A DNA stretch of 64,000 nucleotides from Eumeta japonica. Its lineage: Eukaryota > Arthropoda > Insecta > Lepidoptera > Psychidae. The translations under genes and the position numbers were made by a program. The notes beneath the pieces were generated by a model. It had not been told where the DNA came from, searched no databases, and saw only the letters and a list, made by a program, of their open reading frames with translations. Shown here one piece after another: positions 21,991 to 32,400 of the stretch (positions are counted from its first letter, which is position 1; every line of letters starts with the position of its first letter). Location: NCBI GenBank assembly GCA_005406025.1, contig BGZK01001193.1, forward strand, positions 62,001-126,000, in the 5' to 3' direction.

Positions 21991-22418
21991 CTGTTCCGCG
22001 TCCTGTTCCGTTTCCGTGTCCGAAACAAATATTTTGTGTTTTATTGTATTTTGTGACATTATTAAATAATTTGAATGTTTGTCTTATTATTACCAGGGTA
22101 GGGATTAATTGTAAAGAATTATATATGTTTGCCTGATTGTATATATTTATTGTGTTTTGTCGTATATTGTGTTTTGTTGTATTTAATTATAAAATCAATG
22201 TAATTTGCATATGAGATGCATATAATAATGTGCCTTGACGGGGAGACCAATAAGAGGCCGAGAACCGCGGCAGTCTATACGGTACGGTCACGAATCAGTG
22301 TACCTAGCATATGTGGCGCTCATGCGTGAAATATGTGAAGTGCATGGCCACGCCCCCCTCGATTATAACGTATGGCAGCTCATATGTGCAAGCGGATGCG
22401 CCATCTGTAAACTGCAGC
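21991..22418 (+). other. possible 3' UTR/LTR of the BEL/Pao element
   Basis: Non-coding AT-rich sequence passes into a GC-richer block (22230-22415) right after the integrase relic. It is cut off by the poly(A) tail of the minus-strand LINE. An LTR is plausible from position, but there is no second copy in the window to prove it. Confidence 0.3.
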
Positions 22419-25400
22419 TTTTTTTTTCCCTCTTGCGACGAGGAGGAGGTAAAAAATATCTATCCTGCACACCCTCGCGTCCGTACGCGTGGGTAGTGTA
22501 GGATTGAAACCCACTAAAAAATTCCCCCTGAAAGTGAAGTCGGTGATCGGCTATGCTATGTAGTCAAACGACGAGTTGGACGACAAGTCAGACGACTTTG
22601 ATAGCTTCACGGAGTGCGGTCGGACGGCACATGCGAGTGCCGACGGCGCGTGACATGCGCTATGGACGACGCCTGGAGGAAGTCGTCTCGGCATAGGGAT
22701 GTCGCAGGAAACCGTCATGGGCCGGTTCCCTTCCCTCCTGCCCGGCCGGAGGCGGTTAGCGGCGGCCGGGTGGAATGAGGGAGCTTAGGTCAATGACCTA
22801 ACTAATGGGCAGACCTATTCTCAGTCGGTCATGCGTATCTTTGACGTCATTAAGGCTTTCAACTGCCGCTGTAAAAGCGTCAGGTGGATCATTAAGTACG
22901 TTCCGTGGCCTACGGATAAAATGGGTGGAAGGCGGCGGTTCGTAGTTGACCGCCGCGTGAAGGAGCGCATTGGGATGTGATCCCGCGATGTCGAAGAATC
23001 GCTTCGATGCGTCCTTCATATACTTTGAGATAGTGGGGAGTTCAAGGTCTCTATGTAGTATTGAATAACGGTCGCACCAATGTGCATTCGTAGCTGACCT
23101 ACAGAATTTGTTCTGTATTACTTGTAGCCTATCCAGTGCTGTCGGAGCGGCATGAGCGAAGACTGGTGACGCGTATGTCATCACCGTCCTAATGCACATT
23201 TTGTATATAGTGCGCTTCTTGCGCTTAGATAGTTTACTTTTCCTACCGAGCATGGTTCCGAGCCTCGCTCTATAGAAAAGTGCCGTTTTTCTAACACGCG
23301 CGATGTGCTCCCGAAAGAGGAGGTTTCTATTGAGCGTGACACCTAAGTATTTATAAGACCGTTGTCACGAAATTTTCGCGTTCAACATTTTCCAGTTGGG
23401 AGTGTTCCGGTCGACAACAAAATTACTCCTATTCTTGCTATACTTGAACTGTATAGCTGCCGACTTTTCTGGATTTACTTCAATGTTCTAGAGACGGAAC
23501 CATTGACCTAGCTCATCAATGGCCCTCTGGAAGGGGAGGATGGTGGCTTGAGTGGTCCTACTCCTATTTTTATAGTAAAGCGCGGTATCATCGGCGAAAA
23601 GCGCGAGTTGGACGCCGGACGTCGAGCGCGGAATGTCGTTAGTGTACGCGGAGTACAGCAGGGGAGAGAGGGCGGTGCCTTGAGGAACTCCTGCTTTGAT
23701 TAAGCGTCTGGTCGAGTGGGTACGCTCATGCCTAAACGTAAAGTACCTATTAGCGAGGTAATTTTGAATAATGATTATGAGACGATCTGGCACTTGGAGT
23801 GAGTATAATTTATAGACCAGACCTGTGTGTCATACCCTATCGAAGGCCTTGGCTAATCAAAGAAGACAGCTACGGTTTTTTGTTTATTTTTGAAGCTCTC
23901 CGAAGTATATTCTACTACGCGGAGGACTTGTTGCGGACAAGAGTGGGCTGGGCGGAAACCGAACTGTTCATCAATGATAAGACCTTTTCCGAGGAGGTGA
24001 TCACTGAGACGAGTTTTGAGAACTCTCTCGGAAAGTTTGGCCAGACCGCTCAGGAGGCTGATCGGTCTATCACTGGCAGGGAGGTCGCGCGGTTTCCCTG
24101 ATTTGTGAATACCGATTACCTCCGCCTCTTTCCAGGCGGAGGAAAATAACAATTTTGAAGGCACGCGTTAAAAATCGCGACCAGTAGACTTAATAGTTGC
24201 TGAAGAAACCATTTAATTGCTTTATTACTAAACCCATCGAGGCCCGGTGCCTTTCTGGTCTTGAGTGATCTCACCAGCATTTGGATTTCGCGGAGTGAGA
24301 CGGGAGTCAGATCGTCTTGTGATTCGAGGGAGGTTTTTTGAAGAACCTCTTCCTTGATGCCACTGATATGAGCAGGGTCGTGCGGAGGGGAAGTGTGAGA
24401 GCATTGAGTCTCAATAGAGTCTGCAAGGCACTCCGCCACCTCCGCGTCGTCAAGGGCAAATGAGTCATCCGGTCTTTTAAGTGGGGGTATAGGAGTATAC
24501 CCCTCCGTTTTAAGCACTTTGGTAACTGTCCAAAACGCTTTGTATGATGGTTTAATTTCCTCCATGAGGTCGCTCCAACTCTCATTTCGGAATTACTGAA
24601 CGCGAGCTTTCATTTCGAGCTGGAGAGCTCGCTCTCTGGATCTATATTCAGGAGTAGGATATGCGCTCGCGCGGCGCAAAGCTACGTTTTTTACTCTTAT
24701 CAATTCGAGAATGTCGGGCGGAAACTTTCGACGATCCGAGGATGTCGGAACCCTCCGCTCGCATTTCTCGACCACTGTCTTGATGTGGCTGGTAAGAGCA
24801 CCTATGGCCGAGTCGATTTTGTCTGTCGTACGAATGTTGTCGGGAATCTTACTAAGGAGCGGAGTGTCGATTTTCTCAAGCGCGGTCGACACTCTTTTCC
24901 TATCGGTGATTTTAATGGTGGGCATAGGCCTCCCGCCGTCGGGAGGACCCGTTTTTAACTTTACTGGCCAGTGGTCTGATGAAAGACGGTGTAAAGTCTC
25001 AATACAATTTAAATTTAAAGCGACTCCTTTTGTTATCGCAATATCTATCGTTGATGGCCTATGTGTTATGTTATGGGGGAAGTGAGTCGCCGTAGAGGGC
25101 GCGATTATTTCGAAATCAAGTCTGTCTTGAAGTCAATCAAGTTTATCTCCGTTATAATCCAATGCGGGACAGCCCCATCTGGGGTTTTTACTATTGAAAT
25201 CGCCGAAGAGGATGACGGCATCCCCCAGGGCAAGGAGGGCTCTAAGGTCGCTCCGATGCAACGGTTATGGAGACAGGAGGTAAACAGAGACTATGACGAG
25301 AGTACGATGATCCGTCATAGCGAGTCTACAACCCGTAGCTTCCATATTAATGAGAGGTGGGATGGCTATGGGACAGCAATGGAGCGAGCGACTGTAATAG

Positions 25401-25480
25401 AGAGCTGTACCCCCTTTTCTGACGTGCGTCCTGTCCGTTCGTAGCTGAACATAGCTTGAGATGGCACAGGCTTTAGGCCT
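22419..25480 (-). mobile_element. jockey-like non-LTR retrotransposon, 5'-truncated
   Basis: The element runs on the minus strand from a truncated endonuclease domain at about 25480 to a poly(A) tail seen as T9 on the plus strand at 22419-22427. The 3' UTR (22428-22797) is GC-rich. ORF1 and the start of ORF2 are missing, which is the usual 5' truncation of target-primed insertions. It sits in the 3' flank of the BEL/Pao relic. The few frame breaks suggest it is one of the younger elements here. Confidence 0.8.
22798..25480 (-). pseudogene. jockey-like ORF2 (endonuclease-reverse transcriptase), frameshifted
   Basis: Domains in order on the minus strand are as follows. The endonuclease shows RKGGTALYY, MEATGCRLAM and LVIVSVYL (25265-25480), and SSDHWPV, the conserved SDH motif, near 24970. 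The linker is ITDRKRVSTALEKIDTPLLS to 24593. The RT runs from 24565, with KTRKAPGLDG, KLLFSSAWKEAEVIGIHK, ASDRPISLL and LIIDEQFGFRPAHS. Motif A is LAKAFDRV near 23845, motif B is KAGVPQGTALSP, and motif C is LFADDTALYY near 23590 (intact). The C-terminal domain (22798-23253) has TVMTYASPVFAHA and RRPRNVL. Breaks occur near 25260, 24590, 24140, 23850 and 23480 and within the stretch 23480-23260. The protein resembles a silkworm jockey-type family I recognise. It is not functional as it stands. Confidence 0.85.
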
Positions 25481-25502
25481 ATTTGGTTTTAGGCCTATTT
25501 GG

Positions 25503-26228
25503 CCTATACGATGTGTATCAGGCTCGTCATGACATACGCGAGTCCAGTTTTTGCTCATGTACGACCTGATATACTATATGATCTACAAATAGTGCAGAAT
25601 AATTTTGTAGTAGAGCAGCTGATGTACCATTGCACGTCAAAAACTTTGTACTTCACCGGGACCTAGAGCTCCTAACTATTTCTAAATATACGAAAGACAC
25701 ATCAGAGCGTTTCATCGATATAGCGAATAGCTATCTGAATCCCTTATTAGTTTCGGCCATTTCATACGAGCCACCTCCTCCACATCATATTTTGTAGAAG
25801 ACCACGTAATGTCCTGCTAGATCCGATCGACGATCTCACCGTCGAGGTGGAAAAATTTATTGAATTAAATAAGATGGCTATTGACTAGGAGTAGGGGTTA
25901 CCCCATTCATTACGACCTTTAAACGTCATTAATCCGGTGCGCTTCCCGCGCCTCACGGAGTCCCCCTTAGAAGTTTCAGTCCGTTCTGTAAACTTCGAGT
26001 GACCTTCTATATCAAGGTGCCTGCTTAAAAGGCACCCATAGGGCAGTCTTCACTATGTCGAAAAGGCCGCATTTTAGATGAAGGCGTCATAGCGTTTTGC
26101 TTGCGCCATTGCAGATACAAGTTGTTTAGGTTTTTAGTCCGTGAAAGTCGGACACACCCGTGTGCCTGGGCTTGGGTTTTTCTCCTCCTTCCCCGCCCCT
26201 TTCGCACGGGGAGAATTACAAAAAAAAA
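25503..26228 (+). mobile_element. second jockey-like LINE, 3' fragment, opposite strand
   Basis: The plus strand starts in the C-terminal domain, with MCIRLVMTYASPVFAHV. It continues through VLHRDLELLTISKYTKDT and FIDIANS, and then after a break RRPRNVLLDPIDDLTVEVE, to about 25880. A GC-rich 3' UTR of about 340 bp ends in A9 at 26220-26228. It shares the C-terminal protein region with the minus copy but is more diverged. Its 3' UTR is also different, so it is a separate insertion, head-to-head with the first. Confidence 0.75.
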
Positions 26229-26234
26229 TCGATC

Positions 26235-26475
26235 ATGCTGTCAACAAAGATCCCTATTTCGGTTACGTTTTTGATTCTTATTCCAGTCCTAGTCTCTAAC
26301 TTGATGCCGGTCCCGCTCTTGATTCAATTTCGTTTAAATTATTTCAAATAAACGCATGCTGTTATATCGAAGCACACAACAACCAATAAATTATTTAAAT
26401 ATTAAACGATCTCGTTTTCGTTTTTGATTTTGATGCAGGTTCTCTTTGTGCTAACAATTTCGGGCCGGTTTTGAT
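26235..26475 (-). repeat. hexamer-tract repeat, inverted, head not seen
   Basis: Two patches (26262-26330 and 26405-26470) consist of units such as TTTTGATTCTTATTCCAG, CTAACTTGATGCCGGTCCC and TCGTTTTCGTTTTTGATTTTG. This is the same degenerate pattern as at 9960-10220, separated by about 70 bp of plain AT-rich DNA. Confidence 0.45.
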
Positions 26476-26479
26476 ATTG

Positions 26480-27665
26480 ATCATCTCGTGGACACTGCTG
26501 TTACCAATAACTAATTGCCACAAGAAAATATATTTGCCGTAAGCAAAAGCTAGTATAAATTGTAACTTAGCCAGAGAGCGTATTTTCATCATTAAAAAGA
26601 GTCATGTATTTCGGAGTAGCAGTTTTCGAGTCATAAAGTACAAACAGACGTCAGACAGTTTGACGTTGTGTTTTGTAATAAGCATAGATAACTTTATTCA
26701 AAGATTCTATTACATTAAAATGATCAATGCATCATCAAGGTCATCGCCATCGTCACTGCTATTATCGTTATCAATGCTTTTTTTCATCGTCATTGTTGTT
26801 TTCATACGTACCTGCTGTCGTTGTTTTCTGGTTCTTGACAAGGTAAAGGTAAATATATATTAAAGAAATAATTGTTAAGTGTTTCTTGACATTTCTTCGT
26901 TTATGACATATGAAATTTAACTAAGCACAATATATATGACCAACTAATTAGTTGGTCTACAAAGAATTAAACGAAATCATCTTTATTTTTGTTACTGCTT
27001 CAACTACGAGTTTCCAGACTTGAAAATATTTTAAAATATTATTTTTTCAATATTTTCGTTCTCTAATTAGTTAAACTTAATGGATCTATCTGTATTTCAT
27101 AACTTTATCGGCTTAAAAATTCATTTTAAAAATAAATCAAATTTAGGCATTTGTACCTGTGTAGAGGGCATGTGTATATGTAAACGCAACTGCTCTCTGG
27201 CACTAGTATGTATCAGATGTATTACGTTCTTATTGAACTTCAATAAGTAATTTTTAAGTATCGTTGCCAACTCTTATATGTTCTAACCAGCGTGTATTTG
27301 AACTGGATTATAGACCTTGGTTTTTATTTTCATTCAGAGTGTCCCTTTCGACCTACTATGAACATTTCTAGATTGAGACCATGACCGAAAATTTCTTTAT
27401 CTGAAAAATACATAGTGGGTAGATCAATAATAACTCAATGGATTTCATTTCACTGTTGACGGTCGCACTCAAACGTATTGCATAGCTATCTTTAATACAA
27501 GTAGTGCTTTCAATGCATCACTTTATTCAAATACATATTATAATTACGTAGATCGTACAGAGTAGGAACTCAACATTTCTCTGAGAAGGGATTTCTCCGA
27601 GATAGACCTTCGGATATTAACGATGTCTTAAATACTAATCGCTTTGATGGTAGTTGTTTAAGGGT
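26480..27665. other. intergenic, no gene recognised
   Basis: Open frames of 65-67 codons here have no recognisable features. The stretch is AT-rich. Confidence 0.35.
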
Positions 27666-27671
27666 TAGGCA

Positions 27672-28105
27672 TTGAATTATTTTGAGAATGAATTTACCTC
27701 AAAAAATACACAATATCTGCTACGTCACACTCGTTTCATTAATCTCTATGATAGAATTTCTGCAGTTATTAACGTCATCTATGAAACGAAGTTATCTGTA
27801 ATACCTATTGGTAGTCGTCCAGAAGTTAATCTATTTATAGTTCGAAATCAGGAAAAACCCACCTACAATTGTATCGAAACGCCGGTTGATAAATCCTGAT
27901 GTTGAAATGAGAAGTACATGCAGCGGTACATAGCTGCCGACGCTGCAAATTACGTAAAAGGGCTATCAATTTTGATAGGTGATGTTCTTCAGTTAAAACG
28001 GCTGCACGAGGAAAATTGCAACTGTCACATTTGACTACAGGTCAAGGTGGTTTGGTATGTTCTCTTAAGGGTAAAAGAGAAGAGCGAAAGTTTTATACTA
28101 TAAGA
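27672..28105 (+). pseudogene. unidentified decayed coding segment
   Basis: An ATG-started frame of 75 codons (27672-27899) ends in TGA. After a short gap another frame is open from 27909 to 28037 and contains MQRYIAADAANYVKGLSI and LIGDVLQLKRLHEENCNCH. A third patch near 28060-28105 reads CSLKGKREERKFYTIRKI. The composition looks protein-coding rather than random, and the shift between frames suggests decay. I cannot name the family. It could be a transposon protein or an old gene fragment. Confidence 0.3.
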
Positions 28106-28380
28106 AAAATTGCATCGTAAAGCTAACCGAAGAAGCGATCTCTGCTTCTGTATTACATAGACCTTTAAAAAAATTGGCAACCCTACCTCAAGAAAAACAT
28201 AAGAATGTGCAGGATCGGATCTTTTTTTTATAAATTATACTTATTTTCGAGAAATAACATTTGTTAAGTTTGCTTTTGTATATATAATGTTATCGAATGA
28301 CATTACCGCGACCACCAGCCCTATTTTTTTTATTATCACTAGTCCATGCGTTAAGAACATATAAGGCTGAAAGTAAGAAT

Positions 28381-28386
28381 TTTATT
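28381..28386 (-). terminator. polyadenylation signal for the His/Pro-rich gene
   Basis: Plus-strand TTTATT is AATAAA on the minus strand, about 165 bases after the stop codon at 28550-28552. Confidence 0.4.
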
Positions 28387-28549
28387 GTTAAGGATATGAA
28401 AAGAAAAATCATTGTTTCTATCTTAAAGAAAAAATATAATTATAATAGATCTTATGAGAAATAATAAAGTTTAAAATTCGATTAACCTATTAAATGATAC
28501 AATTTTTCGCCGCTGACTTCAGTATATCCTTAATTACAAAGAAAGTTGA

Positions 28550-28761
28550 TTAATATGGTGGCGGTGGATGGTGGTGCGGGCCGTGTGGCGGTGGTGGATG
28601 GTGGCCGTGTGGTGGTGGTGGATGGTGGTGGTGCGGCGGTGGTGGATGGTGGTGGTGCGGCGGTGGTGGTGTCCTCCGCCACGGAGGTATCAGCACCCGC
28701 CGCAACGGGGGACCGCCCGGTCTCGGAGGTCCTGGCGGTGGTGCGTGCGGTGGCGGCATAT
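28550..28761 (-). CDS. His/Pro-rich small protein, terminal coding exon
   Basis: On the minus strand an acceptor (TCTATATTTCAG) is followed at 28761 by ATATGCCGCCACCG. The frame from the ATG at 28759 runs 69 codons to TAA at 28550. The protein is MPPPHAPPPGPPRPGGPPLR followed by a hinge RRVLIPPWRRT and then imperfect 8-10-residue repeats of PPPPHHHH / PPPPHGHH, ending PPPPY. There is no signal peptide in this exon. If an untranslated first exon (30848-30925) splices here, this ATG is the first and the protein is complete. Otherwise more N-terminal exons exist that I could not find. Clustered histidines suggest metal binding or a structural/secreted role, but that is inference. The exon is far more GC-rich than its surroundings, partly because of the CCN/CAC repeat. 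The antisense frames are G/W-rich shadows. Confidence 0.55.
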
Positions 28762-30847
28762 CTGAAATATAGACAAATTAGATTTTTATTATGTGAATTT
28801 TCTGCTTATCTGCTTTGGAATCTACATAATGGTTATCTGCTTTGTAAAACGTACCATACATTTGGGTAATTGAATTTTCTATCTCCTTAAAATTATTTTT
28901 ATTTGTTTCAACATTCTTTGTTCAAATTTCATTTTAGATATTAAAAAATGCGTACTGTTATTTGGCGTGCGATTGAAGTAATTTTGTTTAATGTGAAAAC
29001 TGAATATATCTTAGGGGGAAATGAAAAAGTTTTACTTAGTCATTATTTTTATCCAGATAAATGAAGAAAAGTAGATGGAAGGAATGGATGTCAGTATGTG
29101 TGTATGTGTGTGAGGGTATATGTGATGTTTGTGTGAAGGTATATACTGTATGAGTGTGCGAGGGTGTGTATATGTGTGTTTTATTAAACCTTGGACATCT
29201 TTTGAACCAGTGACATATCGGAATCGGGCTTGTGGCATTCGAAAATTATTAACCGAACTGATATTTATTCATACGCATATCTATTATAAGAAATGTCAAA
29301 AAAAAATTATAAGTTATTTTTTCAAACAATATCGACTCTACTCAACCTATAATAACCAAGCGGTTCAAAAATCGATTCATCTTTATTGCTAATATTGCAT
29401 TGCTAATATAACTGCATTGAATGCTGTAAACTTGAAATCGGTTCAAAAAATTTTGTGAAAAAAAATTTCCAAAAAAATATTTTATGTCTATAAAATCAAA
29501 TTTGTTTCCGCCTTCAAAATTCTGCTTCGAACGTCGCAAATATCATACAATGTTGTAGAATGCTGATAATTTTGTGCTCAGAAATGTAAGAAATACTATT
29601 TTCGTTCTTTTCAAGCTTTAAAACATTATTGCTCACAACAATGCGGAAGCTTTGGGCACGCACAGATTTGTTTTGGTGTTATAGCAGGTATGACATTTAA
29701 ACGAAAAGCTAAAAAACCGTCTTAGAGTTGTGGCTTAAACCGGGATTGAGATCATGATAAAAAGAGATATCGCTCGATGAAAAAAGAAAAGAGTTTGTTT
29801 TATTTCTATTCGGCTGAAGCCACGGGCACGGCCGTTAGTAATAGAAAATGGTTGCGCGTGCGAGGGGAGGAGGTAGTTTTATAATCGCGCCCTCGAAAGG
29901 TTAATAGACCATTATGGTTGTTACGCGTTAATTTTTTTTCACGGCTAGAATATTGAGTTACTTTTTAGCAAAAATTACAAAATGCTCCTTAAGAAGTTTT
30001 ATCGTACAATTGTAATACATACTGTTGATATGAAATACCGTATTAAATGTGTCATTTACTGTAATTTATGCTTTAATACAATAAGCATTGAATGTATTAC
30101 GCTAATCATAAATCGTAGAGTATTATTTCCTTTTTTTTTTGGGATGTGATTAATGACTCGCTTAGAGGAAATTATAAAAGCTTCGATATTATTCGATGAT
30201 TGCTGACTACTGCGCATGACTAACCACCTTAAATGCTGTCATTTTAATAGTTGATTAGATATTTACAACAATAGGAGAGTTCGAAGTAAAGTGGAGATGG
30301 TTGAAAGTAATAATGAAATGTTTTTCTAATCAATTTCATGTTTCCAATTTTAAGTGACTGGATGGTATAGGTACTTAATGTTAAAATAAAATGATAGACA
30401 AAATTCGCACTCAAATATGTGAGTAACCCAATTGTTATTACTGTCAATCTCTATCCATAGAGTAAGTTATGTTAATTATTAGTTAATTAACATATAAATA
30501 AAACATATAAATTAATATAAAATATACTTATTCAAAATTGTAATCATTTGTTAAATTCAATTCGTCTTTCGTAATACAACTAACTTTCGAATTATTTATG
30601 ATATAGAATTTTACTTACTTTCAATTTATTCAAAAAACTATTTTAATAATATTCTCTTTAATCAGTGTGTTCCCATATAAATGAGTACTTAGTATTTCAT
30701 TTATTATACAAATGAACAATATTAGTGATGTTTTATTAAAATTTTCAATTAAAAAAATAAATAAGGATAGGAATTTAAATTTATATCTAAATCTAAGATT
30801 CATTTAAATAATTAAATATAATTAAAAATATGAAATATTTAACTTAC
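28762..30847 (-). other. possible intron upstream of the His/Pro-rich exon
   Basis: It is AT-rich, with a TG/TATG low-complexity patch at 29092-29180 and a GC-richer repeat-like patch at 29815-29905. I searched the minus strand for a signal-peptide-like exon and found none that is convincing. Confidence 0.3.
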
Positions 30848-30925
30848 CTTTTTCTTCAAAACTGATAATTGCAAAAATTCACTCAGTTGATGCAACAAAT
30901 TACGAATACACGCAAAGTACGCGGT
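30848..30925 (-). promoter_or_regulatory. possible untranslated first exon and promoter of the His/Pro-rich gene
   Basis: The minus strand has a consensus donor, AAAAAG|GTAAGTT, at 30848/30847. It is preceded by about 80 bases without an ATG, and by a TATA-like TATATATTC about 30 bases before 30925. This fits a short 5' UTR exon. The start position is approximate, and the link to 28761 is inferred only from donor and acceptor quality. Confidence 0.35.
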
Positions 30926-30929
30926 GTAC

Positions 30930-31460
30930 CGCTTAAATATGAATATATAATCAATAATCCAACACGTGATAGAGTCGGTGTGATAAAGTTTTTAGCGCTA
31001 AGCATACGATAACATATCTAATACCGTATACATATGGTGAGTAATAAAGGAAAATATCGGGTATCGTAATGATAAGTTACGTCTGACGGTACGAGGTTTT
31101 ATGATCTCTCCAAGTAAACAGGCAAGTCAACTAGGGGTCGTAAAGGATGCGTACCAAATGAGTCACCAATCGCTATCAGTTGACGTTGTTTTTGACTCAT
31201 ATTTGCGAGCAGACTGATCGGATGATCGGAATAACTGATGAGCATGGCCTTCGACTGAGGTGGGTGCTCTAAGTAATATCAAGCTGGATCGAGACTCCAA
31301 CTACCAACTTTAGTGTACGTATAGGATTATATGGTACAAATTATATTATTTCCTCTTTTTTTACTATTCTTTGATAGTCTTACCTAAAAATTTCTGCAGA
31401 TCTAATCTGTGTGATTTATCAAGTGTTGAATTTTAGAAATGTCATTTGTAATTTTTTTTT
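30930..31460. other. intergenic
   Basis: No gene seen. The sequence is moderately GC-rich at 31080-31320 with no recognised repeat. Confidence 0.35.
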
Positions 31461-31466
31461 AATCAC

Positions 31467-31562
31467 CCTTATATATATATATATATTTATTTTTTAAATT
31501 AATTATTTAAATACATGTAATATTTTTATTTATATTAATATATATACATATATATAAATAAA

Positions 31563-31619
<57 letters not shown>
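31467..31619. repeat. AT microsatellite array
   Basis: TA/ATA-rich runs include an uninterrupted (TA)n of about 46 bases at 31569-31614, directly outside the left end of the long-TIR transposon. A shorter AT run lies outside the right end (34911-34985). Confidence 0.8.
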
Positions 31620-31620
<1 letters not shown>

Positions 31621-31634
31621 TTAATTAAAAAAAA

Positions 31635-32045
31635 TTCTTGTAAACAGACTTAAAACTTTCTTTTTGACGTAAAAAGACACCAGTTATAATTTGAGCCTTT
31701 AATATTAATATTAAGATTGTCCCTATCGCATTTTTATTTCCCATAAGAATAACATGGGAACATTTGCTTTTGCACTTTCTGATTTTTATTGATAGCGTGT
31801 GTCATAAAAAAAATCCGTTTAATTGTTTTTGTAGAGAATTAAATGCTCTTCAAAAAAAGTCTCATGATTTTTTGCGAAACCTAATAGTTTAAGAGTTTTT
31901 CAAAGTCAAACTTAAATTTATCGCTAATTTTAACGTTTTTGATGCATTACAGAAAATTTTATGGTCTCATTGGAACAAATCTTCAAAAAATTTATGTTTA
32001 TCTTAAATTTAGTTTTTAAGACAATAATTGTTGATAATTTTTTCA
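31635..32045 (+). repeat. left long terminal inverted repeat
   Basis: It aligns with the reverse complement of 34490-34910. The divergence between the arms (many substitutions and small indels) indicates an old insertion. Confidence 0.8.
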
Positions 32046-32400
32046 GTTATCCAAAAAAATCGAACAGTTTGAAAAGATTTATTAATATAAATTTCTAAAT
32101 TTGTTTCATGATAATAGAAAATCACGATAAATATTTCATTCAATTGCTTTTCTGTTTATCCAATAGTCTGTAAATGTTTTAAAAGTCATCATTTCTAATT
32201 TTAATTTACAAAATTATAGGTGAGAAATCATCTTATTATTAATTGACCGATAAAAAGAAAGTTTTTAGATTTTGTTGTTAATATAGTTATTTTTCTACTA
32301 TAAGTGGAGCTGCAGATAAAAAAGTTTTTGTTGGACGTCAGCTTCCTTCCGTACAAGAGTCTATATCAGTATACCTTTATCACAAATAAAATTAAAATTA

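Noticed and set aside
23799..25444. Plus-strand frames of 100-127 codons (23799-24101, 24711-25085, 25061-25444).
   Set aside because: They are antisense shadows of the jockey-like ORF2, which carries all recognisable motifs on the minus strand.
22798..26228. Twin-primed single LINE insertion with an inverted 5' part.
   Set aside because: Both arms contain the same C-terminal protein region and have different 3' UTRs, so they are two insertions.
28546..28869. Plus-strand frame of 107 codons rich in Gly/Val/Ala and another rich in Trp.
   Set aside because: These are antisense readings of the CCN/CAC-repeat exon. The minus strand has the acceptor, stop and AATAAA.
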